Origin: Clostridium thermarum
Lineage (GTDB): Bacteria > Bacillota > Clostridia > Clostridiales > Clostridiaceae
NCBI RefSeq assembly: GCF_006351925.1
Contig: NZ_CP040924.1
Coordinates: 1,944,001 to 2,008,000 of the forward strand
Direction: 5' to 3'
Length of the DNA: 64,000 bases
The position numbers and the translations under genes were made by a program. The notes below the pieces were generated by a model. That model saw only the letters and a list, made by a program, of their open reading frames with translations. It searched no databases and was not told the origin of the DNA. Below, in pieces: positions 17,089 through 25,980 of this stretch (position 1 is the stretch's first letter; the number at the start of each line of letters is the position of its first letter).

Positions 17089-17229
17089 TTTTAGCCAGAA
17101 ACTCTATCAATTTTCAATTAACGAAAGCATGCTTTTCACATTGATTTAATAGAGCAATTCAATATTTAGCTTTATAAAGTACTAGGCTTTAAATAAACAC
17201 TAAAATTTTGATTATTATTCTGGCTAAAA
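17089..17229. repeat. 141-bp segment bounded by 12-bp inverted repeats
   Basis: TTTTAGCCAGAA (17089-17100) and TTCTGGCTAAAA (17218-17229) are perfect inverted repeats enclosing about 117 AT-rich bases without a gene. Size and structure resemble a MITE, but no clear target duplication flanks it. A folded leader or attenuator is the alternative. Confidence 0.4.
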
Positions 17230-17289
17230 TCATCCTGTGCTATTATTATATGCAGGTTTTAAAAAATTATCCTCGCCAATATATAGCAT

Positions 17290-18531
17290 TTATATATTTA
17301 AATAGTCCGGATTTAAGTCTACACAAAGTATGAATTTTTTGTCGTCTATATTTTTAAATACGCAGGCCATGGTTATACAAAGGTTTCCTGTTGCTAATGA
17401 TATATAAGGTTCAGTTAGATATTTTGAGAGTTTCATATTCTTTAAGAAATAATAATATTTTTTTAAGGAATGATCTTCCCCCTTTTTGGCAGGATGAAAC
17501 ATCAAACCCTTATGTCTTGTAGCACTGACAAAAGGAGTTACTGTATCTGTTACTTGTATACCAGTGGGATCCAATACGTAAAGACATTCAAAAATATCGT
17601 ATTTATCAATTAATTCAATTAACTTGAAGTTAAATTTCTTTTCATCTACAGATGAAATATCTTCCAACACTAACTTAATTATATCACTATACTCCTTATA
17701 CCTCTTTTTTTGAATGTTAATCTTTTCTGCCAGATAGCGTGAATATTGATTTGCAAGCTTTCGAATCGGTGTTTTAAAGCTTTTTAAAAGTGTGGCATCT
17801 AACTTCTGGGGCTGGGCAAAATAATAGCCTTGTAACATGTCCGAGCCCAACTCAATGGCCTTCATAGCTTCTGCTTCCAATTCGATGCCCTCCGCTACAA
17901 CAAGTGAGCCTAGAGTTTTTGACAAGCTTACCAGTGATTTGAAGACCTCCTGCTTATAATAGTCAATATGAATATTTTGTACAATAGATCTATCGATTTT
18001 AATTATATCTGGCTTTATAATAGCTATTCTATCTAGGTTTGAATGACCGGAGCCCACATCATCTAATGCAATAAGAAAGCCATAATTCCTTTGATTATTT
18101 ACAAATTTGCTTATGGAATTAATATCAAGGGTATCGTATTCAACGATTTCTAGCACAATATTTTCAGGTTTTAAATTATATTTGCTGGCCAAATTAAGCA
18201 TAAAGCCTGAACCAACAACATCCTCAGTTATAGCAGAACCATCAATATTGAGAAATAAAAGTAAGTCTTTATTTTTTTGTTCTATTTGAGTAAAACAATC
18301 CATTACTCTATCTCTGCACAGCCTATCTAAAGCTGTCCTCTGATTCTGATGAGAGGCAATTTTAAATAAATCTAAGGGCATAATGATATTTCCTAGGGGG
18401 TCTTGTCCCCTACTCAGTCCTTCTAAACCAATAATTGACTTTCTTATAATAGATACTATTGGTTGAAATACCACATCTATGGATTTTGCATTTAATATTT
18501 TGTTATAAGTGTTAATATCAATATTGTCCAT
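17290..18531 (-). CDS. EAL-domain cyclic-di-GMP phosphodiesterase with C-terminal sensor domain
   Basis: 413 residues. The EAL domain (about 10-250) keeps the catalytic set: E in the signature (here EGL in GLEGLSR), LNID, LEIVEYD, LDDVGSG, KIDR, VAEGIE and QGYYFAQP. It should linearise c-di-GMP to pGpG in the cytosol. The C-terminal 150 residues resemble the YkuI C-terminal PAS/Cache-like domain (VSATRHKGLMFHPAKKG...LATGNLCITMA), likely sensing a small ligand. No transmembrane segment. Monocistronic. Confidence 0.9.
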   Translation of the reverse strand: MDNIDINTYNKILNAKSIDVVFQPIVSIIRKSIIGLEGLSRGQDPLGNIIMPLDLFKIASHQNQRTALDRLCRDRVMDCFTQIEQKNKDLLLFLNIDGSAITEDVVGSGFMLNLASKYNLKPENIVLEIVEYDTLDINSISKFVNNQRNYGFLIALDDVGSGHSNLDRIAIIKPDIIKIDRSIVQNIHIDYYKQEVFKSLVSLSKTLGSLVVAEGIELEAEAMKAIELGSDMLQGYYFAQPQKLDATLLKSFKTPIRKLANQYSRYLAEKINIQKKRYKEYSDIIKLVLEDISSVDEKKFNFKLIELIDKYDIFECLYVLDPTGIQVTDTVTPFVSATRHKGLMFHPAKKGEDHSLKKYYYFLKNMKLSKYLTEPYISLATGNLCITMACVFKNIDDKKFILCVDLNPDYLNI

Positions 18532-18608
18532 AGGTTGTCACCATCCAAAACATATTTATAAATATACTATAAATTATAATAAATATATAAATCAATAAAA
18601 TTATTCAT

Positions 18609-18634
18609 AAAAAAAAGAGAGGAATATCCCCTCT
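18609..18634 (-). terminator. Terminator of the 51-aa gene
   Basis: Minus strand AGAGG / CCTCT stem followed by seven T. Confidence 0.7.
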
Positions 18635-18636
18635 GA

Positions 18637-18792
18637 TCATTCCCATTTTCTCTTCATTTTATGTTTTGCTTTTTTTATGTCTTTTTCTGTTAGACCGGTA
18701 TTTTCTTTTATCTCACCCATTCCAATGCCTTTATCCAACATATGTTTTGCATCTTCCATAGCTTCTTCATGTTCCTTTATTCTTTTATGCAT
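18637..18792 (-). CDS. Small basic protein with HTH-like segment (51 aa)
   Basis: 51 residues, MHKRIKEHEE to KRKWE, highly charged. The stretch from about 19 to 40 (LDKGIGMGEIKENTGLTEKD) looks like the short helix-turn-helix unit also seen at the C-terminus of some transposase-derived nucleases. GGAGGG precedes ATG 18792 and a terminator follows, supporting a real gene. Function unknown; a small DNA-binding protein is possible. Confidence 0.5.
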   Translation of the reverse strand: MHKRIKEHEEAMEDAKHMLDKGIGMGEIKENTGLTEKDIKKAKHKMKRKWE

Positions 18793-18984
18793 ACTAACCC
18801 TCCATTACCTACTAAGATTTATATAATTATTTTGGCAAATTTAATGTTTATTATTCTAAAAATCATTTTTAAATTGCCAGTTAAATTATTCATATGTTAT
18901 TATAGTGTAGTACAAGTTAATTTACATATGGATTGGTAGAATAGGATTAATAAAAATAGACAAGCTAAAAGGAGAGATTTATTT

Positions 18985-19536
18985 ATGGAAAATGGAAAAG
19001 TTATAATAAAAGGTTCTTTTAGAGGCATCACAGGTGATCTTGTAAAAAATGTGCTTACAATTCTACTGTGTATAATAATTTTTTTCTTTAGCAAAAGCTA
19101 TAAAAATAATATAGTAATTGAGCACAATATTGATACTTCCTTTTTTAATTATCTTTTAAAATTTGAAGACATCACAGCAGTTAGTATATTGGCACTGATA
19201 TATTTAATCATAATTATTATAGTATTAGTCATTATTTCAAGTATTGTTAAAACCTTGGGCCTATTTTACCACCTGCTTAGGATTACCACATTTGATTTTA
19301 ACAGTGGTAAAGTTGTTGATAAGGCATATTCTTATCCTATGAATAGAACTATAGATGAAAACAAGTTCAACGAAATAATCAATGTAAATATTGAACAAGG
19401 ACTGTTCCAGAGGATATTCAATACCGGTACTCTTTATGTTGAATATATTGCAGTAAATACTGTAGATTCACAATTGAGACATATTGAGATACCATGTGTA
19501 GCTAAACCTTTTGCACAAAAAAACAGATTATTATAA
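18985..19536 (+). CDS. Membrane protein with PH-like C-terminal domain, unknown
   Basis: 183 residues. Two membrane helices (about 15-35 and 62-90) are followed by a soluble domain (95-183) whose pattern (TFDFNSGKVV, NVNIEQGLFQRIFNTGTLYVEY, IEIPCVAKP) resembles bacterial PH/YdbT-type domains. AAAAGGAGAG precedes ATG 18985. Monocistronic with its own terminator. No specific function can be given. Confidence 0.6.
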   Translation: MENGKVIIKGSFRGITGDLVKNVLTILLCIIIFFFSKSYKNNIVIEHNIDTSFFNYLLKFEDITAVSILALIYLIIIIIVLVIISSIVKTLGLFYHLLRITTFDFNSGKVVDKAYSYPMNRTIDENKFNEIINVNIEQGLFQRIFNTGTLYVEYIAVNTVDSQLRHIEIPCVAKPFAQKNRLL

Positions 19537-19539
19537 GAG

Positions 19540-19566
19540 AAAGCTGTCTATTATAGGCAGCTTTTT
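19540..19566 (+). terminator. Terminator after the PH-like membrane protein
   Basis: AAAGCTG ... CAGCTTTTT stem with a T run. Confidence 0.8.
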
Positions 19567-19572
19567 ATATAA

Positions 19573-19597
19573 AAAAAGTGCCCTAAGGCACTTTTTA
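19573..19597 (-). terminator. Terminator of the Cys-rich repeat gene
   Basis: AAAAAGTGCC (19573-19582) / GGCACTTTTT (19587-19596); overlaps the stop of the minus-strand gene. Confidence 0.85.
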
Positions 19598-19834
19598 ATA
19601 TAAATTCTTTGGCTTGCAGAAACAAAATGCTAGTGCAATTAATATTAATATCCAAATCCAGCCTCCGTATCCGGTGCCACATCCACTACCGAAACCGGCA
19701 TTTCCGAAGAATCCTCCGCAGAATGGTTGAGGACATGGATTACAGATTGGTTTACAGCATGGCTCCCAGCATGGTTCGCAACATGGGTCACAGCATGGTT
19801 CGCAACAGTCCTTTTTATGATGACGTCTGCTCAT
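19595..19834 (-). CDS. Cys-Cys-x-Pro-Cys repeat mini membrane protein
   Basis: 79 residues. About six copies of a C-x-P-C unit (CCEPC, CCDPC, CCEPC, CWEPC, CCKPIC, CNPC) occupy residues 10-34, then a Gly-rich stretch (38-57) and one hydrophobic helix (WIWILILIALAFCFC) ending in a short basic tail. AAGGAGG before ATG supports the start. It looks like a metal- or disulfide-rich envelope or spore protein anchored by one helix; I know no characterised family. Related in style to the triplet at 63 kb but not clearly homologous. Confidence 0.65.
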   Translation of the reverse strand: MSRRHHKKDCCEPCCDPCCEPCWEPCCKPICNPCPQPFCGGFFGNAGFGSGCGTGYGGWIWILILIALAFCFCKPKNLY

Positions 19835-20351
19835 ATATATTTACCTCCTTTTTAACTTAAGTATCTTACTTTTTTCTGTGGTCTAGTATATACTATTCAA
19901 TAAGGGCTAATATGGTACCTTAAAATGAAACTTTTATTAATACTTTTCAGTAATGGAAATTGTTAATTTTTATTCTAACTTTTTATCGATTTAACTAAAA
20001 TATGAAAGAAAAATGTAATTTTGTTAGAAGCATAATTCATATGATTGAGATAAAATAAACATTTTTCATAGTTGTAAAGTTATATTATTAAGCCAAACAA
20101 GATAAAGCTAAATGAATTTCAAGTTCATGAACTGGTGATTTATATAGATTTTACAGTTTCTAAACCTAGTTGCTGACTTGCATATGTATTAAATTATAAT
20201 CCAATACATTATTTACATGACAAATTAATTCAAGGCTTAAAGAAAATTTGTCTATAGTTTTAATTTTAACAATATTTTCTGTTTACTTATGGACAAATTT
20301 TAAATTAGATTATAGAATATAAATGAAGTATGCTATTAGAGAGGTGAAACA
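19835..20351. other. 517-bp AT-rich intergenic region
   Basis: No gene seen on either strand. Near the downstream end AAAATTTGTC (20243-20252) and GACAAATTTT (20292-20301) are perfect inverted repeats separated by 39 bp, upstream of the NDH-2 start, with a further GACAAATTAATT near 20219. They may form an operator or leader stem. No convincing -35/-10 pair could be fixed. Confidence 0.4.
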
Positions 20352-22253
20352 ATGAATAAAACATTAAATATCGTTATTCTTGGTGCTGGATATGCAGGTG
20401 TTCATGCTGCTAAAGTTCTCAGCAAAAAGTATAAGAAAAACGATAGCATTAAAATCACATTAATAGATAAGTTACCTTATCACACACTTATGACTGAATT
20501 ACATGAAGTTGCTGGAGGAAGGGTTGAGCCAGAATCAGTAAAAGTCGATCTTAGAAAGGTATTTCATAAGTCAAAGGTTAATATAGTGACTGAAGAAGTA
20601 ACAAAAATTGATATCGATGGTCAAAAGCTAATCACTGATTACGCTGAATACTCTTATGATTACTTAATCATAGGTACTGGTAGTGAGCCTGCCTTCTTTG
20701 GTGTTCCAGGTGTAAAAGAGAATGCATTCACATTATGGTCCTTGAAGGATGCTCTAGAAATTAAGGCTCATATCAAGGATATGTTTAGTAAAGCATCAAA
20801 GGAAAGAAACGATAAAAAGAGACAGGCTATGCTGACCTTTGCTGTAGCTGGTGCTGGATTTACCGGTATAGAAATGGTTGGTGAACTTGTTGAATGGAAA
20901 AAGAAGTTAGCCAAGGAATACAATGTTGATGAAAAAGAAGTTAAGCTGATGGTTATAGAGGCCATGGGCAGAATACTTAATATCCTAGATGAGAAAAATG
21001 CTATTAAGACTGAGAGATATTTAAATAAAAAGGGTGTCGAAATACTCGTTAATGCACCTATTGTAGAAGTTACAGAAGATACAATAGTATTAAAAAATGG
21101 TAAAAAGATACCATCAAATACATTAATTTGGACTTGCGGAGTTCAAGGTAATTCCTTTAACTCTAACCTAGGATTGTCCATAAACAATAGAGGCAGACTA
21201 AATGCTAATGAATTTATGCAATCCTTAGATAAAGAAAATGTATATGTTGTTGGAGACTGTGCATTCTTAGAAGAGGGAGAATCAAAGACTCTTCCACAAA
21301 TAGTAGAAGCCGCGGAACAGACTGCAGCAACAGCAGCCCACAATATAATTGCTTCTATTGAAAATAAAGAAAAAAAGGCCTTTAAATCCAATTATCATGG
21401 ATTCATGGTTTCTGTTGGCAGCCATTACGCTGTTGCTAATTTAAACGGTATTAAGCTGTCCGGTTTCTTTGCAATGTTAATGAAACATATGGTTAACCTC
21501 TATTACCTCTTTGGGGTTGGTGGTTTCTATTTAGTAATTAAGTACTTAACTCATGAGTTCTTTGATATGAAGGATAGAAGATCTTTCGTTGGCGGGCACT
21601 TAGCTGCTAAATCTCATTCAATATGGCTAGTATTCCTAAGAGTTTATATGGGTATTCTATGGTTCTTAGAAGGTTTCAAAAAGTTTGTTGGTGAGCAAAC
21701 TTGGGAAAATGCTAAAGGACTTAGGAAGTTTACTGCTGGTATGGGAGATGACAGTTGGTTTAAAGCTGGTAATGTAAAGATGCCTTTCGATTGGCTAAAG
21801 GCTGCTGGAGATGCAACTAGTGGTGCATCCGCTGCCGCAGATACAGCAGCAAGTGCTTCACAAGCAGCTGAAGGAGCTGCTAGTGCATGGGGAGAACCAA
21901 TTATGAACATGCCAGGTTTCTTTAAAGCTATAATGAAGGTTCTTATACCATCACCAGAAGTTGCAGTTTGGTTCCAAAGAATGGTTTGTGTTGCTGAAAT
22001 GGGTATCGGTTTATTATTAATTGCTGGTCTATTTACATGGCTTGCTAGTGCAGCTTCAGCATTCTTAGTAGTAAACTTTATCTTATCAGGTATGGCTGAG
22101 TGGGATATACTATGGTACTTCTTCGGAGCCACTGCGCTTATGGCCGGTGCAGGTAGAGCTTTAGGTTTAGACTATTTTGTAATGCCATGGTTACAGAAAC
22201 TCCTAAGCAATTACTGGGTAGGTAAACAAAAGCCTCTATATATAAAGGAATAA
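20352..22253 (+). CDS. Type II NADH dehydrogenase fused to a DoxX-like membrane domain
   Basis: 633 residues. The N-terminal 410 are an NDH-2-type flavoprotein: FAD-binding GAGYAGVHAAK, NADH-binding GAGFTGIEMVGEL, WTCGVQ and VYVVGDCA. After residue 415 it continues into a membrane domain (LVFLRVYMGILWFLEGF, then three more hydrophobic segments at about 545-620) of DoxX/DoxD character, interrupted by an Ala/Ser-rich linker (about 484-515). Ordinary NDH-2 is about 400 residues, so this is a real fusion. It probably passes electrons from NADH to a membrane quinone or thiol acceptor. A polyprenyl diphosphate synthase gene follows at 116 bp. Confidence 0.88.
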   Translation: MNKTLNIVILGAGYAGVHAAKVLSKKYKKNDSIKITLIDKLPYHTLMTELHEVAGGRVEPESVKVDLRKVFHKSKVNIVTEEVTKIDIDGQKLITDYAEYSYDYLIIGTGSEPAFFGVPGVKENAFTLWSLKDALEIKAHIKDMFSKASKERNDKKRQAMLTFAVAGAGFTGIEMVGELVEWKKKLAKEYNVDEKEVKLMVIEAMGRILNILDEKNAIKTERYLNKKGVEILVNAPIVEVTEDTIVLKNGKKIPSNTLIWTCGVQGNSFNSNLGLSINNRGRLNANEFMQSLDKENVYVVGDCAFLEEGESKTLPQIVEAAEQTAATAAHNIIASIENKEKKAFKSNYHGFMVSVGSHYAVANLNGIKLSGFFAMLMKHMVNLYYLFGVGGFYLVIKYLTHEFFDMKDRRSFVGGHLAAKSHSIWLVFLRVYMGILWFLEGFKKFVGEQTWENAKGLRKFTAGMGDDSWFKAGNVKMPFDWLKAAGDATSGASAAADTAASASQAAEGAASAWGEPIMNMPGFFKAIMKVLIPSPEVAVWFQRMVCVAEMGIGLLLIAGLFTWLASAASAFLVVNFILSGMAEWDILWYFFGATALMAGAGRALGLDYFVMPWLQKLLSNYWVGKQKPLYIKE

Positions 22254-22274
22254 AGCTTAACTAATAAAATATTG

Positions 22275-22306
22275 GGCACTGGTTTATTCTTTGATAAATC
22301 AGTGCC
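22275..22306 (+). other. Intercistronic hairpin between NDH-2 and prenyl synthase genes
   Basis: GGCACTGGTTTAT / ATAAATCAGTGCC, 12 of 13 pairs, no T run; likely partial termination or mRNA stabilisation rather than a full stop. Confidence 0.5.
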
Positions 22307-22369
22307 ATTAATAATATTATACAGAATAATTTCTAGTATTTGGGTAAGGCTAATATAAAGGGTGATTCA

Positions 22370-23335
22370 ATGAACAATTTTTGGAATGATTATGCTCAAT
22401 TAAGCAATGAGTTAATCACTGTAAATAATGTAATAAGTAAGAATTTGAAGTCTAGAAATAAAACAATGCAAGCTGCTTTATCTGAATTATTATCTAGTGG
22501 TGGTAAGTTCTTGCGCCCTGCTTTTGTACTGATTTCACATGGCTTTGGTGAAGTTAGAAGTAAGGACATTCACACTCTTGCTGCTGTGTTGGAAATGATC
22601 CATATGGCTACATTAGTCCACGATGATGTTATAGATGAAGCGACCTTGAGGCGAGGTAATGAAACCATTCAGCACAAATACGGAAAGAATTTTGCAGTAT
22701 ATGTTGGTGATTATCTCTTTTGTTTATGTTTTAACCTGCTTTCTAAGATTGAATCGGTAAAGAATACTGAAATGGATGCCATGGCTATGGCTAGGATATG
22801 TATAGGTGAAATTGACCAATTTGAGTCTAGGTTTAAAAGTGACGTTACAGTTAAGAAGTACTTAAGAAGAATATCTTATAAAACCGCTGAACTGTTTTCT
22901 TTGAGTTTCTATACCGGAGCTATAGAAGGAAAATGTGATAAAAAGCTTACTAGAAAACTAACTAACATAGGTCACAATATCGGGATGGCTTTTCAAATTA
23001 TCGATGATTTACTAGATTTTTTTGGAGATGAAAAAACTGTTGGCAAGCCTGTCTGCAGTGACCTTAAGCAAGGCCTTTATACCTTGCCGGTAATCTATGG
23101 TTTTCAAACTAAAGATGAGAGGTTAATGGAACTTCTTTCAAAAGGTAACTTTGATGATGATAATATAAAAGAAATAATTTCAATATTATCAGAGAATGGA
23201 TGTTTCGAAAGAACCAGAAAATTAGCACATACCTATACAGAAAAAGCTTTTAAGCTTATAAACACCCTTCCTGACTGCGATAGCAAAATCGTACTTATAA
23301 GTTTAACTAATAAGCTATTAAATAGAGAAAATTAA
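22370..23335 (+). CDS. Polyprenyl (heptaprenyl-type) diphosphate synthase
   Basis: 321 residues, complete trans-prenyl synthase: GGKFLRPA, first Asp-rich motif HDDVIDEATLRRG (near residue 85), GDYLF and second motif IIDDLLDFFGD (near 220). It extends allylic diphosphates with IPP to make a long polyprenyl chain for a quinone or lipid carrier. ATG 22370 is chosen (AAAGGGTG upstream); the frame is open to a TTG at 22340. Its position behind NDH-2 suggests it supplies the quinone side chain, though no quinone-head genes are in the window. A terminator follows immediately. Confidence 0.92.
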   Translation: MNNFWNDYAQLSNELITVNNVISKNLKSRNKTMQAALSELLSSGGKFLRPAFVLISHGFGEVRSKDIHTLAAVLEMIHMATLVHDDVIDEATLRRGNETIQHKYGKNFAVYVGDYLFCLCFNLLSKIESVKNTEMDAMAMARICIGEIDQFESRFKSDVTVKKYLRRISYKTAELFSLSFYTGAIEGKCDKKLTRKLTNIGHNIGMAFQIIDDLLDFFGDEKTVGKPVCSDLKQGLYTLPVIYGFQTKDERLMELLSKGNFDDDNIKEIISILSENGCFERTRKLAHTYTEKAFKLINTLPDCDSKIVLISLTNKLLNREN

Positions 23336-23365
23336 AAACAAGCACACTTAGTGCTTGTTTTAATT
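23336..23365 (+). terminator. Terminator of the polyprenyl synthase gene
   Basis: AAACAAGCAC / GTGCTTGTTTT directly after the stop. Confidence 0.9.
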
Positions 23366-23408
23366 TTGCCCTATAGCATTTCTTTACAATAAAAATGTCT
23401 ATCAGTAC

Positions 23409-23819
23409 TCACTCTTTACTGATGAATTTTTTATAGCAATAATTAATTATATCACTTCTTTTTATTATTCCGATAAAAACCCCCTCGTCATCTACTACCG
23501 GAACAAAATTTTGATTTACAGCTAAGTTTATTAAACTCTCAATATCAGAATTAATGGTTACCGGTTTGTTTAACATTCTCCTGGGTATATCCCCTATCTT
23601 AATCTTGCTGCAGTTTTTAAATGTTAGGTCTGGAGTATTCTTAAGCATCCATAACAGGTCACCTTCAGTAAGAGTACCAACATACCTTCCACTATCATCA
23701 ATCAATGGTACAGCAGTGTAACTATGATATTCCATTCTCTCCATAGCTTGTCGCATAGTTGAATTTAGATTTTCGCAAATAACGTCACTTTTAGGAGTTA
23801 GAAAAAATGCAATATTCAT
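23409..23819 (-). CDS. CBS-domain pair protein
   Basis: 136 residues made of two CBS motifs (about 8-60 and 75-130; YTAVPLIDDSGRYVGTLTEGDLL and NFVPVVDDEGVFIGIIKRSDII are their cores, quoted in part: VGTLTEGDLL, IGIIKRSDII). Such modules bind adenine nucleotides and act as energy or c-di-AMP sensors. No catalytic domain is attached, so it is a stand-alone sensor of unknown partner. AAAGGA precedes ATG. Confidence 0.9.
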   Translation of the reverse strand: MNIAFFLTPKSDVICENLNSTMRQAMERMEYHSYTAVPLIDDSGRYVGTLTEGDLLWMLKNTPDLTFKNCSKIKIGDIPRRMLNKPVTINSDIESLINLAVNQNFVPVVDDEGVFIGIIKRSDIINYCYKKFISKE

Positions 23820-23917
23820 AAGTTTTCCTTTCTTAAATAAGTATTCATATTATGCTAATTATATTTTATCATAAATGTTACACTAATAAAATTTATTTTG
23901 TAAAAACTATAACTATT

Positions 23918-24835
23918 TTATATATATATAGCAATTGGAAGTATTTCGAATTTAGGCATCGATGCAGCTACGTTGTTTATTTTCCTGGTTTGAGGTTTTC
24001 TTCTTAAAAAGGGACAGTTCACGTTATGTAATCTATCGTAATCAATATTATCGAAAAATGCATCATTAGTAATAAGATATTCATATTTTTCATTATCGAA
24101 TCCCTCTGTGTTTGTTGTTTCCCCTTCTTCTATGATTTTAATGACCTTTCCAAAAATAGTTACATTGCCGCTAAGCATATAGTCTTCATGATCTAAAAGA
24201 CTACCCATCTTAACTGGAACTACTGCGCTCATGCTCCCATTCACATTATTTGCTATATATCTAATACATCTCTCCCTTTTATGATCTGATAGACTAGTCT
24301 TTAAATAATCCAATAGTTCTTTCCTTTTCAACGAATTTAGTTGGCCGCCATACTCATTAACCCCATCTGCAGAAATTTCATTAGGTGGCGCATCTATTGT
24401 TCCCTGTATCTCTAATAAGTTGATAGTATTCATTAAGTTTTCGATATATGGGTTTCTGTTAAGTTTACAAGAAAATTCAACATAATCATTAACTTCGATA
24501 TTAGAATTTTTATTTGTATCAATCAAGATTTTTAATAAGCCTTGAGAAGCTAGAAGGTCTTTTAGTTTTTTCAGAATGACAATAGTTGCAGAGATTCTTT
24601 CCTCTGTTCTTTGCTTAACAAACTCATTTTGTATTTGAATGTCAATTTCTCCCTGCATATATTTCCCGAAAAGATCATAGGATAATTCACTTAATGGTGT
24701 TTTTAAGTGAACATTTAACACATCCTTTGTGCCGATACTTTTTGTTTCTACAAACTCTTGAATAACTATTGTAAATAAATTATTAAGCATATCTGTATTC
24801 AGATAAAGAGGAATAATGGCTTTGTTAAAGGGCAT
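23918..24835 (-). CDS. Uncharacterised protein, DUF6414-like
   Basis: About 305 residues, soluble. YLNTDMLNNLF near the N-terminus, YVEFSCKLNRNP in the middle and the SGNVTIFGKVIKII strand near residue 240 resemble the DUF6414 family found in scattered Firmicutes, but this is pattern memory, not a search. No catalytic motif is visible. The start is uncertain: ATG 24835 has GGAG 9 nt upstream, ATG 24850 has no ribosome site. Stands alone between the CBS protein and the FNT channel. Confidence 0.5.
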   Translation of the reverse strand: MPFNKAIIPLYLNTDMLNNLFTIVIQEFVETKSIGTKDVLNVHLKTPLSELSYDLFGKYMQGEIDIQIQNEFVKQRTEERISATIVILKKLKDLLASQGLLKILIDTNKNSNIEVNDYVEFSCKLNRNPYIENLMNTINLLEIQGTIDAPPNEISADGVNEYGGQLNSLKRKELLDYLKTSLSDHKRERCIRYIANNVNGSMSAVVPVKMGSLLDHEDYMLSGNVTIFGKVIKIIEEGETTNTEGFDNEKYEYLITNDAFFDNIDYDRLHNVNCPFLRRKPQTRKINNVAASMPKFEILPIAIYI

Positions 24836-24950
24836 AATTTCCAACTCCATATTTATTATATAAATTTGCTCATTATAATAATTATGTTTTGATTTCTACT
24901 TTTATAATAGTTTCTCCTATTTTATTATATCAAATCCAAATAGAGCAAAA

Positions 24951-24976
24951 GAGCGAAGTTACATTGAACTTCGCTC
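24951..24976 (-). terminator. Terminator of the FNT channel gene
   Basis: GAGCGAAGTT / AACTTCGCTC stem spanning the stop codon, then TTTTG on the minus strand. Confidence 0.85.
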
Positions 24977-25819
24977 TACATTGATGCTCTTCGGTTTTGC
25001 AGTATATTTAAAAGCTATCCAAAAGCCTATTCCTATTAGTATTCCCCCACCAATTATATTGCCTATGGTAACGGGAATCATATTATTAAAGATAACATCC
25101 TGCAAATTTATGTGATCTAACTTTTCTTGGGTTATATGCAAGCTATTTGCGTAGTCTACATTATTTTTTGCTAAAAATCCTATGGAGAAATAATACATAT
25201 TGGCTACTGAGTGTTCAAATCCTCCAACGATAAAGGCCATTATTGGAAACCAAATTGCAAAAACTTTCCCGATTATATCTTTTGCTGCTAAAGATAACCA
25301 AACTGCTAAGCAAACTAGGAAGTTACAAAGTATTCCACTAAACAGTGCCTTCATCGGGCTTATACTGGCTTTAGTAATTGCAACCTTTAAAGCGTACCCT
25401 CCTATTTTGTAAGAGTTACCATCCAATGCCCCTGCATTATACAATAACAGTGCTACTAATAAGGCGCCAATAAAATTGGAGAGATAGATGATTGTCCAAT
25501 TTTTCAAAAGCATCTTTAACTTTATTTTACCTTCGGTGAATGGAACTGTCAGTAAGATGTTTCCTGTAAAAAGATCAGCTCCAGCTATTAATACCATTAT
25601 CAAACCAACTGGAAATACCGCACCTGAAACTAGTTTTGATAGACCGTAATTGTCTATACTGTGGGAGGAAACCGCAGCAGCAAAACCGCCCAAAGCAATA
25701 AAGGCTCCTGCCAATATACCTAATATCATAGATTTTAGAATTGGATAATTAGCCTTATGCTCGTATACATCTATTATTTCATCACAGATTTCTGCAGGTT
25801 TCAGCATTCTTTTTTCCAT
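24959..25819 (-). CDS. focA: Formate/nitrite transporter family channel (probable FocA)
   Basis: 286 residues with six membrane segments in the FNT pattern: FPVGLIMVLIAGADLFTGN (pore loop and Omega region, quoted in part), NFIGALLVALL, GILCNFLVCLAVWLS and GFEHSVANMYYF. FNT pentamers move formate or nitrite with protons. Divergent placement beside pflB makes formate the likely substrate. ATG 25819 follows AGGGGATAGG; the longer frame to 25852 lacks a ribosome site. Confidence 0.9.
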   Translation of the reverse strand: MEKRMLKPAEICDEIIDVYEHKANYPILKSMILGILAGAFIALGGFAAAVSSHSIDNYGLSKLVSGAVFPVGLIMVLIAGADLFTGNILLTVPFTEGKIKLKMLLKNWTIIYLSNFIGALLVALLLYNAGALDGNSYKIGGYALKVAITKASISPMKALFSGILCNFLVCLAVWLSLAAKDIIGKVFAIWFPIMAFIVGGFEHSVANMYYFSIGFLAKNNVDYANSLHITQEKLDHINLQDVIFNNMIPVTIGNIIGGGILIGIGFWIAFKYTAKPKSINVERSSM

Positions 25820-25909
25820 AGTCCTATCCCCTTTTTTAAATAGTAGATACATTAGTTAAAATGTTTTATCTGTTATATTGATAAATTATTACTGTGTTAC
25901 ACACATAAA

Positions 25910-25938
25910 AAAATATCACATATAAACTTGAATGTCAA
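25910..25938 (-). promoter_or_regulatory. focA promoter
   Basis: Minus strand TTGACA (25933-25938), 17-bp spacer, TATTTT (25910-25915). Just downstream lies the small palindrome TGTGTTACACA (25893-25903), a possible operator. Confidence 0.65.
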
Positions 25939-25980
25939 TGATATGTAGATAAACCAAAATTGTTTGAATATTTAAACTTT

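Noticed and set aside
19966..20301. Rex half-sites upstream of NDH-2 (TTGTTAA near 19968, TTAACAA near 20265)
   Set aside because: Opposite half with 4-bp spacing is missing at both places.
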